DNA of 64,000 bases, taken from Bhargavaea cecembensis (GTDB lineage: Bacteria; Bacillota; Bacilli; Bacillales_A; Planococcaceae). Position numbers and translations under genes: made by a program. Shown here in pieces: positions 8,370 through 16,422 of the stretch (within the stretch, counting starts at the first letter, position 1; each line of letters starts with the position of its first letter). The notes under the pieces were generated by a model. That model was not told the origin of the DNA and ran no database searches. It saw only the letters and a program-made list of their open reading frames with translations. The stretch is taken from positions 1 to 64,000 of the forward strand of contig NZ_LQNT01000009.1 of the NCBI RefSeq assembly GCF_001619585.1, given 5' to 3'.

Positions 8370-9194
8370 TTAGGCTTTGGATGCCGGCGTGCCCGCGGCC
8401 TGCCGAATGACTTCTTCTACCCTGTCCGGATTCTCGGCAGTCAGCATATGGGTACAGTTTTCAAACGCGATCACCTTAGAATCTGGAATCTGTCCATTCA
8501 GATAGGCGGCGGTTTCTTTTGAATACAGCGTGCTCTTGTCGCCGTAGACAATCTGTGCCGGCACTGTGATGCCGGCAAGCATGTCCCGATAGTCGGCCGT
8601 CACCATGGCGTGCCACATGGCAGCCAGCACATGAGGAGAATTGGAGGCGGACAGCTTCAGCATTTCTTCAAGCTCTGTTTCGCTCAGGTACGGTACTGTC
8701 CGCTTCATGAAGGTTCTCGAGAAGCCTTCGAATTCTTCATACATCTGCGTCAGGTCACGATCGGCATCCGGACGAGTATATTCTCCGTGCCACAGGCCGA
8801 GATTCCATCCTTCTTCATTGACGAGTTTCGGGGTCATATCGAAGATCGTGAAGGAGCGGAGCCGATCAGTGCCATGGTTGCGGATGTACTCAAAACCGGT
8901 AGATGCACCCATCGAGTGGCCGGCCAGCGTCACCCCGCTCAGACCGAGGTGTTGCATTAATTCTTCAAGATCCTGGGCAAAGCGGCGGAGCGTCAGCCCC
9001 TGATCGGTACGGTCAGATTGTCCATGCCCCCTTAGGTCATAAGCCACCACCCTGAAATCGTTGCTCAAGGATTCGATCGGCTCAGCGAAGGTCGTGTGGT
9101 CGCCCGACCATCCGTGAACGAGCACAATGGGCTGTCCCTTGCCCTTGTCCACATAAAACAGATTCATTCCGTCAATTGTTTCAAAAAACGCCAT
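8370..9194 (-). CDS. Alpha/beta-fold hydrolase (esterase or haloperoxidase type)
   Basis: The protein of 274 residues has the oxyanion region HGWSGDH, nucleophile elbow GHSMGAS, and a late NCTHML histidine, giving a complete Ser-Asp-His hydrolase pattern. A cap region of about 60 residues lies between the elbow and the last acid. The open frame extends to 9299, but the first 35 codons run through the terminator hairpin of the upstream gene; the ATG at 9194 has GAAGGGGGAAGGGA before it and starts the conserved sequence. No signal peptide is present. Substrate unknown. Confidence 0.85.
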   Translation of the reverse strand: MAFFETIDGMNLFYVDKGKGQPIVLVHGWSGDHTTFAEPIESLSNDFRVVAYDLRGHGQSDRTDQGLTLRRFAQDLEELMQHLGLSGVTLAGHSMGASTGFEYIRNHGTDRLRSFTIFDMTPKLVNEEGWNLGLWHGEYTRPDADRDLTQMYEEFEGFSRTFMKRTVPYLSETELEEMLKLSASNSPHVLAAMWHAMVTADYRDMLAGITVPAQIVYGDKSTLYSKETAAYLNGQIPDSKVIAFENCTHMLTAENPDRVEEVIRQAAGTPASKA

Positions 9195-9275
9195 TTCCCT
9201 TCCCCCTTCTTGCCGGAGTTCCGACTGATTGTTCTGAATCCAGTATACCAATAGGGAACAGGTTTCATATAAATA

Positions 9276-9293
9276 GGCACCCCGCGGGGTGCC
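9276..9293 (-). terminator. Terminator palindrome after the 129-residue membrane protein gene
   Basis: An 18-base perfect palindrome GGCACCCCGCGGGGTGCC is followed on the minus strand by TATTTATAT, six bases after the stop of the upstream gene. Confidence 0.65.
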
Positions 9294-9298
9294 GTTCA

Positions 9299-9688
9299 TT
9301 ATCGTGCAGAATCCGTTCCCAGATTCATCTTTTTGAAGAATTCCTTGCGGTAAACAGGATAAAACGATGTCCAGTAAACCTGTGTCAGCTTAAGAGTCAG
9401 CATGCCGACAAACGGCAACAAAAGCATCAGGAACAGATAGGGATTCTCTGTAATTCCGAGGAATAGACCCATAAATGCACCCACAAAGATAAATAACAGA
9501 CTTACGTACCAGCTGGCCAGGAAACCCAAGAGGAATACAGCCGGGAAGTACACCATGGGAAAGGCCTTAATCTTATCACGTAGGGCTTTCTGTTCGTTAA
9601 GTATGCGCCAATTGCGCTTTGCTTCACCGGCGATCTCCTTGAGAATCGTCCAGTTTTTCTTGAAAAGGAAGTTCACTTCCGGTGCCAC
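9299..9688 (-). CDS. Small two-to-three-helix membrane protein, function unknown
   Basis: The 129-residue protein has a basic amphipathic N-terminal region (about 1-40), strongly hydrophobic segments (about 45-80 and 84-103) and a basic C-terminus. I do not recognise the family. The GTG start at 9688 has only a weak ribosome binding site; a second GTG four codons later is possible. A palindromic terminator follows directly. It appears to be a single-gene unit. Confidence 0.6.
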   Translation of the reverse strand: MAPEVNFLFKKNWTILKEIAGEAKRNWRILNEQKALRDKIKAFPMVYFPAVFLLGFLASWYVSLLFIFVGAFMGLFLGITENPYLFLMLLLPFVGMLTLKLTQVYWTSFYPVYRKEFFKKMNLGTDSAR

Positions 9689-9840
9689 CGCTTTCTAGTG
9701 ATCAGATTCAAGCTGATCGCCAGGAGGGTTTTATTTCTCGGCGAATCAGTATTTGTATAGTACTTTATCATATGGGAAGGAACATTTTTCATACCGAGGA
9801 CGATTCATACCCGGCACCGCGTTCCTATAGATTCATATTC

Positions 9841-10584
9841 TCATGAATTCTTTCTGAAGAAGCGGAGTACACTTTCATGAATCCTATCTTGATCGTTGTC
9901 CAATGTGGCTACGTGATAGCTTTCTTTCAGCTGGAGAATCTCCTTCTCACTTGATGAAACGCCGTCATGGATGATGCCGGAATTGCCCGGAGGGACTACA
10001 TGGTCTTCATCAGAGACCAGGGTCAGTGCCGGGCACTTCACTTTTTCAAGATCTGCCCGCACTTCATCCATCAGAGCGAGAATCTCCTTCACCGACCTGA
10101 CCGGTGTTTTCTCGTAGGCCAGTTCGATGACGCCCGCCTTCTTGATGTCCGAGCCGATTGCGTCAAGGAAACGGACGTCTTCCGGCTCGCCGACTTCTTT
10201 AAGTGCCGGCATGTCAATGGCGGCGTTGATGAGCGCGATCGCTCTGATGTCCGGGTGATGCTGCGCCATATAAAGCGTCAGCGTGCCGCCCATGGACAAC
10301 CCTGCCATGTAAATGGTGTCGCACCGCTCTTTCAGCCAACGATAGCCTTCTTCTACCGACTCAATCCAGTCGTGGCGGCTCGTGCGTTCCATGTCCTCAT
10401 AGTGGGTACCGTGCCCTTTCAGGCGCGGCAGGCACACCGTGTAGCCCGCTTCCGCCAATGCTTCGGCAAGCGGACGCATACTTTGTGTGGAACCTGTGAA
10501 GCCGTGCGAAATCAGGACCCCTTCCTCCCCGCCTTCCGCAAAATAAGGTTCAGCGCCTTTCAATACCGGATACTGATCTGCCAT
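9841..10584 (-). CDS. Carboxylesterase / monoacylglycerol lipase (Est30-like)
   Basis: The protein of about 247 residues matches the Bacillus Est30/bMGL group: N-terminal LISHGFTGST oxyanion loop, GLSMGG nucleophile elbow, DEDHVVPP acid region and SYHVATLDND histidine. It should hydrolyse short or medium acyl esters or monoacylglycerols in the cytoplasm. The frame opens at 10629, but ATG 10584 has GGAGGGATCGGG immediately before it and is preferred. It is transcribed divergently from the DUF2569-like gene. Confidence 0.88.
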   Translation of the reverse strand: MADQYPVLKGAEPYFAEGGEEGVLISHGFTGSTQSMRPLAEALAEAGYTVCLPRLKGHGTHYEDMERTSRHDWIESVEEGYRWLKERCDTIYMAGLSMGGTLTLYMAQHHPDIRAIALINAAIDMPALKEVGEPEDVRFLDAIGSDIKKAGVIELAYEKTPVRSVKEILALMDEVRADLEKVKCPALTLVSDEDHVVPPGNSGIIHDGVSSSEKEILQLKESYHVATLDNDQDRIHESVLRFFRKNS

Positions 10585-10721
10585 CCCGATCCCTCCAAGT
10601 CTGAGTATGATTATTTCCCACTTCGACATGGACTGCAGTGATTCCTTTTCAGAGTTCGGATTGTGGAAGATGGGCAGCTTTTGTTATATTGGGATGGCTT
10701 GACAGAATGGAGGTGACTACA

Positions 10722-11126
10722 ATGAACCATGAAGCAACAGACGGCGATTCCGAGTTCCACACAGACTCCCGATACGCGATTGTTGCAGGATGGCTGATCC
10801 TGCCGGCATTGTACCTCTTGTTTAACCTTTTTACCGTCTCATCCGTTATCCTGTCTTTTAATCCTCTTGATATGCGGGGACAGGATTTGATTGTCTACAT
10901 AATATATTTATTACTTACTGTCTATTATTTCTACATCGCCTATAATTGGATCAAGAGAAAAAAACGACTGCCGCTGCTAATAATCATCGCCTATATCATC
11001 AATATCCTGATCAATATAAGTGCCTGGCTCGCTGGTATGGGCGGTCTATTGGGAATTGGCATTAGCGTGCTCTGGATTGTCTACTTCGTAAGGAGCAGGC
11101 GGGTCAAAGCGACGTTTATCAGGTAA
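10722..11126 (+). CDS. DUF2569-like four-helix membrane protein
   Basis: The protein of 134 residues has a polar N-terminus of about 20 residues and four hydrophobic segments. The VAGWLILPALYLL start and the periodic helices fit the DUF2569 (YdgK-type) family, which has no known role. The ATG at 10722 is preceded by GGAGGTGA. A strong terminator follows. Confidence 0.65.
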   Translation: MNHEATDGDSEFHTDSRYAIVAGWLILPALYLLFNLFTVSSVILSFNPLDMRGQDLIVYIIYLLLTVYYFYIAYNWIKRKKRLPLLIIIAYIINILINISAWLAGMGGLLGIGISVLWIVYFVRSRRVKATFIR

Positions 11127-11136
11127 CGCAAAACCA

Positions 11137-11161
11137 AACGGCCACTATATAGTGGCCGTTT
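11137..11161 (+). terminator. Terminator after the DUF2569-like gene
   Basis: A 12-bp perfect stem AACGGCCACTAT/ATAGTGGCCGTT with a short T run, 11 bases after the stop codon. Confidence 0.75.
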
Positions 11162-11164
11162 CAG

Positions 11165-11500
11165 ACTGTAGATAAAGTAAGTGGATTACTCATTTGTCTG
11201 CAGTTTTTTCTTCTTCCCGAAAGTCCTTCGGATTTCCGTTGCGGCCCTTGCTTACCAAAACTGCGTTTTTGTCACAGACCCGTGCTTCGTGACGGCGCCA
11301 CATTACGTAGGGTGGCGGCTGTGCGCATCGCGTAGCGGAAGATCTCCTGCGAGCAAAAGCGCCAGAGTTGCGGACCATTGCGCGACATCCACGGGGCTTC
11401 GACTAACGCTTTTCCCGCAGGTGTCTCAGGCCCTTCGCCCGAATCGATTTGCCATTTTAAACACGATGGAAGATACGGTCAAATCACCATAGTATACATA
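11165..11500. repeat. Non-coding GC-rich stretch, possible degraded intergenic element
   Basis: About 360 bases lie between the terminator and the immunity-type gene. No open frame has a ribosome binding site. The stretch contains imperfect complementary pieces (CTGCAGTTTT near 11198 against AAAACTGC near 11258) and GC-rich segments similar in style to long intergenic elements of Bacillales. This similarity is from memory and is weak. Confidence 0.3.
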
Positions 11501-11524
11501 AGATTATTATTCAACACTATCCAG

Positions 11525-12739
11525 CTACTCAACGGTACTGTAATGAACCAAATCATGTGGGTAATATCGCCGCCCTGCCAGTTCACGGTCATCCAGCTCC
11601 AGAATCTTCACAATTGCCGCGCTCTCAAAGCACCAATAACCATTATAAATTTCATCTTTATGAAGGTGTCGATCATGCCACGCAGCTTCATCGTGGCCCT
11701 CATACCAGTATTTCCGAAGATAAACCTTCAGGCCCCAGATGCTCTGTTGCTTATTCTCCGCAAACAATACGCGTTTAAGATGCCGATACGGTTCTTTGAA
11801 TAGAAAACTCCGGTTCACGGGCTTCTGCTCAGTGCCAGTACGGCCATTAATGAGAAATTCCATTAGTGCATCTTCCTGTTGATAGACCGAGGCCAATTTG
11901 GAGATCCTGCCAACCAACCCTTCATCCGATTCCAGCAGGATGGCAAGGCACAGCAGCAGGACACAATTCTGATAATGATCGTAGCTAAAGCGTTCATCTC
12001 CCGCTTTTTCAATCCAGTCCATGACTTCGGGCAGAAATGCTTTGATTTCATCCAGCGGATAACCCGCTGAATAGAGAGCGACCAGCTTTGTCCGATAAAG
12101 ACGGGCGACCACACCATAGCCGTATTGGACACCTTCATCATCTTCCCCTCGTTCCCCGATCACCTGATCAATTGCACCTTTAAACTTCTCTATACTCTCC
12201 TCTTCTCGGGAGATAAATCGCTGATAGTACGCCCTGTCCCTTAGAAAATCCCGGACAATTCCATCTTTTGAAAGACTGGCGGCACCCTCTGCAAGGGCCT
12301 TCTCTTCTTTCAAGAGCTGTTCATCAAAAAAGTCCGTATAGGTTTGCCAACTCTCTTGTGCTATAAATTGCTGATTTCTTAATTTCCGGATGTTGTCTTT
12401 CTCGATACAGAAAACCGAAGGGACGTTTTCTGTGTCCATCAAAATCAGTCTGTCTTCGATTTCGCTCAGAACAATGCATGAAACAGGTAAAGAACGGTAT
12501 TTTCTGAATCTGACCGTGTCGTTGCCGATGTCGGGTTTGTACATCTCGTCTATGTCGAACCGGAAATGATCGATGCCGCCGAGCGGTCCCCCACCAAAGA
12601 AGGAAGCAATTTCCCGAAAGTCTTGGGGAAGAATCACTTCAAGGAATTTCTCTGCTTTCCTGAGCTTTCGCTTGCTGACCCCTTCATCAGGATATAATCG
12701 TTTATATCGTTCTTTTAGAACTCTGAGTCGCTTCTCCAT
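11525..12739 (-). CDS. SUKH (SMI1/KNR4) plus PoNi-type immunity fusion protein
   Basis: The 404-residue protein has an N-terminal SMI1/KNR4 (SUKH) domain (about 25-145), with LPQDFREIASFFGGGPLGG as its hallmark. A helical part follows (about 165-270), with YYQRFISREEESIEKFKGAI, resembling DUF1910. The C-terminal block (about 300-404), with YWCFESAAIVKILELDD and YYPHDLVHYS, matches my recollection of DUF1911; DUF1910-DUF1911 form PoNi, immunity to PoNe DNase toxins. SUKH domains are also immunity modules against nuclease toxins. No toxin, secretion or WXG gene is adjacent, so it is an orphan immunity gene. The ATG follows AAGGAGCG. The domain calls need profile confirmation. Confidence 0.75.
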   Translation of the reverse strand: MEKRLRVLKERYKRLYPDEGVSKRKLRKAEKFLEVILPQDFREIASFFGGGPLGGIDHFRFDIDEMYKPDIGNDTVRFRKYRSLPVSCIVLSEIEDRLILMDTENVPSVFCIEKDNIRKLRNQQFIAQESWQTYTDFFDEQLLKEEKALAEGAASLSKDGIVRDFLRDRAYYQRFISREEESIEKFKGAIDQVIGERGEDDEGVQYGYGVVARLYRTKLVALYSAGYPLDEIKAFLPEVMDWIEKAGDERFSYDHYQNCVLLLCLAILLESDEGLVGRISKLASVYQQEDALMEFLINGRTGTEQKPVNRSFLFKEPYRHLKRVLFAENKQQSIWGLKVYLRKYWYEGHDEAAWHDRHLHKDEIYNGYWCFESAAIVKILELDDRELAGRRYYPHDLVHYSTVE

Positions 12740-12846
12740 GAAAATCGCTCCTTCAGCTTCACTGGCTTCATACTGTCAATAGTTTACCATCCCAATCTAT
12801 TTTCACCGGAGAAGACTACTATATTTTTGATTGTTTATATAGAATA

Positions 12847-12872
12847 AAGCGCCCGCCGGTCGGCGGGCGCTT
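12847..12872 (-). terminator. Terminator of the DUF4145-like gene
   Basis: A stem of 12 bp (AAGCGCCCGCCG with CGGCGGGCGCTT) followed by TTTATT on the minus strand. Confidence 0.8.
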
Positions 12873-12877
12873 CATCA

Positions 12878-14005
12878 TTATACGGTCACGATTTCTTTCT
12901 GGGTGTTTTTCAGGTCATCAAACAGTTTCTCGATCGTCCCCGCTCCGACATTTTTATACTTTGCTAGAATAACCAGTTCCTGTGGCAGCTGGCCTGCCCG
13001 GCGGATGCCCGATTCCTCAAGCTGGCGGATGAATCCCGGCGTAAGTGAAGGGAAATTTTCCTTGTTCAGTTCGGCTTCGGCAAGAGCCTCTGTCACGATG
13101 ATGGAGTCGCCTTTATAAAACAGGAACAGCTCGCCCGGCCGCTCGATGCGGATTCTGCGGCGGGCTTTTTCCTCTTTGATGAATTCCGAGAGCTCCTCGA
13201 AGAACTGCTCGTCATTTTTCTGTGTATACCGGGTAACCGATAGATGAAGGCCGGCGAGATCAGCCGGCAGTTCACTCATAATCCGTGCTTCTTCCGCGCC
13301 GTGGAGCTTGACGAGGAAGCGCACGGATTTTTCGAATCGCTGCGGCAGGAGGAAGGCATCGCGCAAGAAGTAAGGAATGTCGAGTGTCCTCTCACCGCAT
13401 CGAATCTGACGAACGGTTGTGTAACCCGGAGATTCATCCAATGGCTTAATCGGGGATAAAACAGCAGTTGGTGTTTTGTCTGGCGTGACTTCCTCTGCGT
13501 CATCATTCAACGTTTTTCTTAGCAACTCTTCCAGACGGCCCAGGCGGGATTCCAGCTCCGGCAGTTCGAAGGTCTGTTCCTTCGGTGGAGCGGGGTCCCG
13601 GTATTCGGGAAATGTAAAATCCGGATTCCCGTAAACTTCCACGTACCATTTCATGACGATATACAGCTGTTCCCAGGCAGCGAGTGACTCGGTCACCCGG
13701 AATGCCCTTGGCTGATGGGCCGCACGGTTGCCCGCCTTCCGGATTTCGTGTAGTGCATCCCGGACCTCATCAGTCAGCAGTTCCTGACGGCTGACTTCAT
13801 CGAGACGTTCTTTCAGGGATATGTGCTGCGCATCCGCAATCCCCTCTTCCTTCAGGACCAGCTGTAAAACCGAGTCAATCAGTACACGTGCATGCGTCAG
13901 CATCGTACGCGGACTTGTATAGACGGATTGTTCCAGCTCACCCGCAACCATTGCGAGATGCCGGTGTTCGAGAAATGCATAATAATTTTCACCGTTTTCG
14001 TTCAC
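12878..14005 (-). CDS. DUF4145-like protein with a C-terminal helix-hairpin-helix-like segment
   Basis: The 375-residue protein begins with a helical domain (about 10-125) containing TMLTHARVLIDSVLQLVLKEEG and HEIRKAGNRAAH, the pattern of DUF4145 domains found alone or at the start of some restriction HsdR proteins. The middle is a linker and a mixed alpha/beta region. The end (about 325-365), FIRQLEESGIRRAGQLPQELVILAKYKNVGAGTIEKL, resembles a helix-hairpin-helix DNA-binding unit. The start is GTG 14005 with AAGGAG eight bases upstream. The function is unknown. It is divergent from the next gene and has no restriction genes nearby. Confidence 0.6.
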   Translation of the reverse strand: MNENGENYYAFLEHRHLAMVAGELEQSVYTSPRTMLTHARVLIDSVLQLVLKEEGIADAQHISLKERLDEVSRQELLTDEVRDALHEIRKAGNRAAHQPRAFRVTESLAAWEQLYIVMKWYVEVYGNPDFTFPEYRDPAPPKEQTFELPELESRLGRLEELLRKTLNDDAEEVTPDKTPTAVLSPIKPLDESPGYTTVRQIRCGERTLDIPYFLRDAFLLPQRFEKSVRFLVKLHGAEEARIMSELPADLAGLHLSVTRYTQKNDEQFFEELSEFIKEEKARRRIRIERPGELFLFYKGDSIIVTEALAEAELNKENFPSLTPGFIRQLEESGIRRAGQLPQELVILAKYKNVGAGTIEKLFDDLKNTQKEIVTV

Positions 14006-14126
14006 ATTTCTGACTCCTTCTCTATGTACATCAACTTAGTTTATCATTTATTAATCTTAGTCTACAAAGCGTGTCTAATTGTGTCATAATAATACCAAAG
14101 AGTGGTCGTTCAGGACGGTGATTGAT

Positions 14127-14711
14127 ATGAAAGAAAAGAAGTGGAACCGGCTCGATGAGATGGAGAAACGGCTTGGGGCGATCGGCGACCGAAAGCCGGC
14201 AGATGTGGTCCATGCCATCGTCCGGGATCTGTTCGGATTTGATTATGATTATGTACCCGTTTTGCGTGGCAAAAAGAACGGGCTCACCAATCGGGAAATG
14301 CTGTCGGCAGAGCTGGAGAAACTGCCTTCGCTCACTGTTGAACATCTATGCCCGCTTCTCCTCCACATGTTCGGCACCAACCTGGAAGGCATCGTTTCCA
14401 TTGAACAATCCCCCATTTCCATCCGTTCCAAGGAGAATTGGGTCAAGCGCCACCAGGGGGACCTCGTCATGATCACTGGCGGGTACGAAGACCTGGATGT
14501 TTTGGTGACACCGACAGAGGAGTTCATGACTGTAAATGGCAATGAATATCTTCCCGATGAACTTTTGGAGCGCCTCATCAAAATCGGCTATGAGAACCGG
14601 AATGGCCATGCTTTCTTTGCAGACCCGGAAGGCCAACCCGTGCCGGACGACTTTAAAACACGGACAATCCGGACCATTACCAAATACTTTGACGAGCACC
14701 CCTACAAGTAA
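14127..14711 (+). CDS. Hypothetical protein of 194 residues
   Basis: I do not recognise this soluble protein. It is mixed alpha/beta without signal peptide, membrane segment or cysteine motif. The ATG at 14127 has GGACGGTGA upstream; the longer frame from 14079 lacks a ribosome binding site. It converges with the thiamine-pyrophosphate enzyme gene over a bidirectional terminator and diverges from the DUF4145-like gene. Confidence 0.7.
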   Translation: MKEKKWNRLDEMEKRLGAIGDRKPADVVHAIVRDLFGFDYDYVPVLRGKKNGLTNREMLSAELEKLPSLTVEHLCPLLLHMFGTNLEGIVSIEQSPISIRSKENWVKRHQGDLVMITGGYEDLDVLVTPTEEFMTVNGNEYLPDELLERLIKIGYENRNGHAFFADPEGQPVPDDFKTRTIRTITKYFDEHPYK

Positions 14712-14721
14712 ACTGTCATCA

Positions 14722-14757
14722 AAAAAGCCCGGATCCGATAATGGATCCGGGCTTTTT
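14722..14757. terminator. Bidirectional terminator
   Basis: A 15-bp perfect stem (AAAAAGCCCGGATCC and complement) with A and T runs on both sides serves the two convergent genes. Confidence 0.9.
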
Positions 14758-14771
14758 CCTATCAATCTGAG

Positions 14772-16409
14772 TCATTCCGCAAAACCCGCAAGGAACTTCA
14801 CGCGGTCGCCCATTGGCGGCGGGTTGTCGTCGGTCAGAACAATTTCGAGGAGGGCCGGTCCGTCTCCGGTCATCAGTTCCCCGATTGTATTCCTGTCCAG
14901 GTCCTCCATTGACTCCACGCGTGCGGACGGAATGCCAAGCCCTTCAGCCATCTTCGCGAAATCCATCGGCTGCGTGGAGAAGGTTTCGTGGACCCGCTTG
15001 AACTGCAGGCTATGACCGTGATAAACCAGTCCAAGACGGGCATTGTTCATGACGATGAACAGAACTGGGACACCATATTCCTTCGCAGTCAGAATCTCCA
15101 TACCGTGCATGTGGAAGCACCCATCACCGGTGACAATCACCGTCGGACGTTCGGGTTCCGCCATTTTAGCAGCGATTCCGACGGATAAACCGCTCCCCAT
15201 CGCGCCAAAGTGGACGTTGATATCAAACGCATCCGGCTCAAGAACACTCAAGTCATGAATGATATAAGCTTCCGTCTCTGTGATATCCACAGCGTACCTA
15301 GTCTGTTCAGGAAGCAGCTGCTGGAGTTTCAGCATGACATTCTTGGTGGTGAATTCCTCACCCGGCAACAGCCGCTCCGGATTGTAGGGCACGTTGACCG
15401 ACTTCTCTCCGGCACCGAGAATCTTGAGTTCCTTCAGGACAGCCGGCAGCGTATCGGACAGATCCCCGAGAACGGGAAGATCCACCGGATACTTTCTTCC
15501 GAACACAGTCTCGTCACGGTCAAACTGAATCACAAAGCGGTCTCGTGCAAGCCCGGCATTATAGTTGCTCGTAGCCGTTTCACCGAGGCTTGATCCGATC
15601 ACCAGAAGTGTGTCGAAGTCACCTTCCTGGACAAGACGGCCCGTAGACTCGTGGCCCGCAAACCCGTAAACTCCTGCAAAGTTGGGATGTGTGTCTTTAA
15701 ACAGCCCCTTTGCCACAGGTGTCGAGACGACCGGCCAGCCCAGCCTTTCCGAGAGGCGCATCACTTCCGGCACCAGTCCCCTGACACCCTGCCCGCAAAA
15801 AATCAGACCGGAGTTTCTGCTCTTGATTTCCCTTGCGGCTTGTCCGGCCGCAGAAAAATCCGCATTTACACTTACAGGACGGATTGCAGCCGGGATTCCG
15901 GCCGGATCAATTTCCGCCTGTTGCACGTCAAGCGGCATCGCAATATGTACAGGACCCGGTACACCGCTCAAGGCAATTTCCAGAGCCTTCGCCACTTCCG
16001 TCACCAGGTCTTCACCCCGCTCCACCAGCTTGGAATACTTTGTAACCGGGGCAAACACCGGGGCAGCATCCAGCTCCTGTGAAGAGTTCATCCCGACCGT
16101 GCCAGACGGAACCGCACCGGTCAGGAACAGGACCGGGAGCTGTTCCCTCATGGCGTTTGCGGCGGGGGTGATCAGGTTCATCGCACCCGGTCCGCTTGAG
16201 CCGATGGCGACTGCCGGGCCTCCGGTATATTTCGCGAACCCGGCTGCCATATACCCCGCTGCACCTTCATGTTTGGTAATGATTGGCCGAATGTCCGTGT
16301 AATCGTTTATCCCATCAAACAGCACATTTACACTTCCTGCCGGTATGCCGAAGATACGGTCGATTCCTACGTTTTTTAGAAGTTCGAGAACTGCAATGCC
16401 CGCTTTCAT
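14772..16409 (-). CDS. Acetolactate synthase-like thiamine-pyrophosphate enzyme
   Basis: The 545-residue protein has the three-domain IlvB/benzoylformate-decarboxylase layout. The catalytic Glu is in ITKHEGAAGYMAAG (about residue 47), and the ThDP/Mg site is VTGDGCFHMHGMEIL...VMNNARLG. The FAD-type middle domain is present. There is no IlvN small subunit or other branched-chain gene nearby, so it is unlikely to be the biosynthetic IlvB. It could be a catabolic acetolactate synthase, an oxalyl-CoA-type or a 2-oxo-acid decarboxylase. It lies 13 bp after the c-di-GMP protein gene, so they probably share a transcript. Confidence 0.82.
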   Translation of the reverse strand: MKAGIAVLELLKNVGIDRIFGIPAGSVNVLFDGINDYTDIRPIITKHEGAAGYMAAGFAKYTGGPAVAIGSSGPGAMNLITPAANAMREQLPVLFLTGAVPSGTVGMNSSQELDAAPVFAPVTKYSKLVERGEDLVTEVAKALEIALSGVPGPVHIAMPLDVQQAEIDPAGIPAAIRPVSVNADFSAAGQAAREIKSRNSGLIFCGQGVRGLVPEVMRLSERLGWPVVSTPVAKGLFKDTHPNFAGVYGFAGHESTGRLVQEGDFDTLLVIGSSLGETATSNYNAGLARDRFVIQFDRDETVFGRKYPVDLPVLGDLSDTLPAVLKELKILGAGEKSVNVPYNPERLLPGEEFTTKNVMLKLQQLLPEQTRYAVDITETEAYIIHDLSVLEPDAFDINVHFGAMGSGLSVGIAAKMAEPERPTVIVTGDGCFHMHGMEILTAKEYGVPVLFIVMNNARLGLVYHGHSLQFKRVHETFSTQPMDFAKMAEGLGIPSARVESMEDLDRNTIGELMTGDGPALLEIVLTDDNPPPMGDRVKFLAGFAE

Positions 16410-16422
16410 TGGACCTTCCCCC

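Noticed and set aside
12878-14005. DUF4145-like gene as part of a type I restriction system
   Set aside because: No hsdR, hsdM or hsdS genes are in the neighbourhood.
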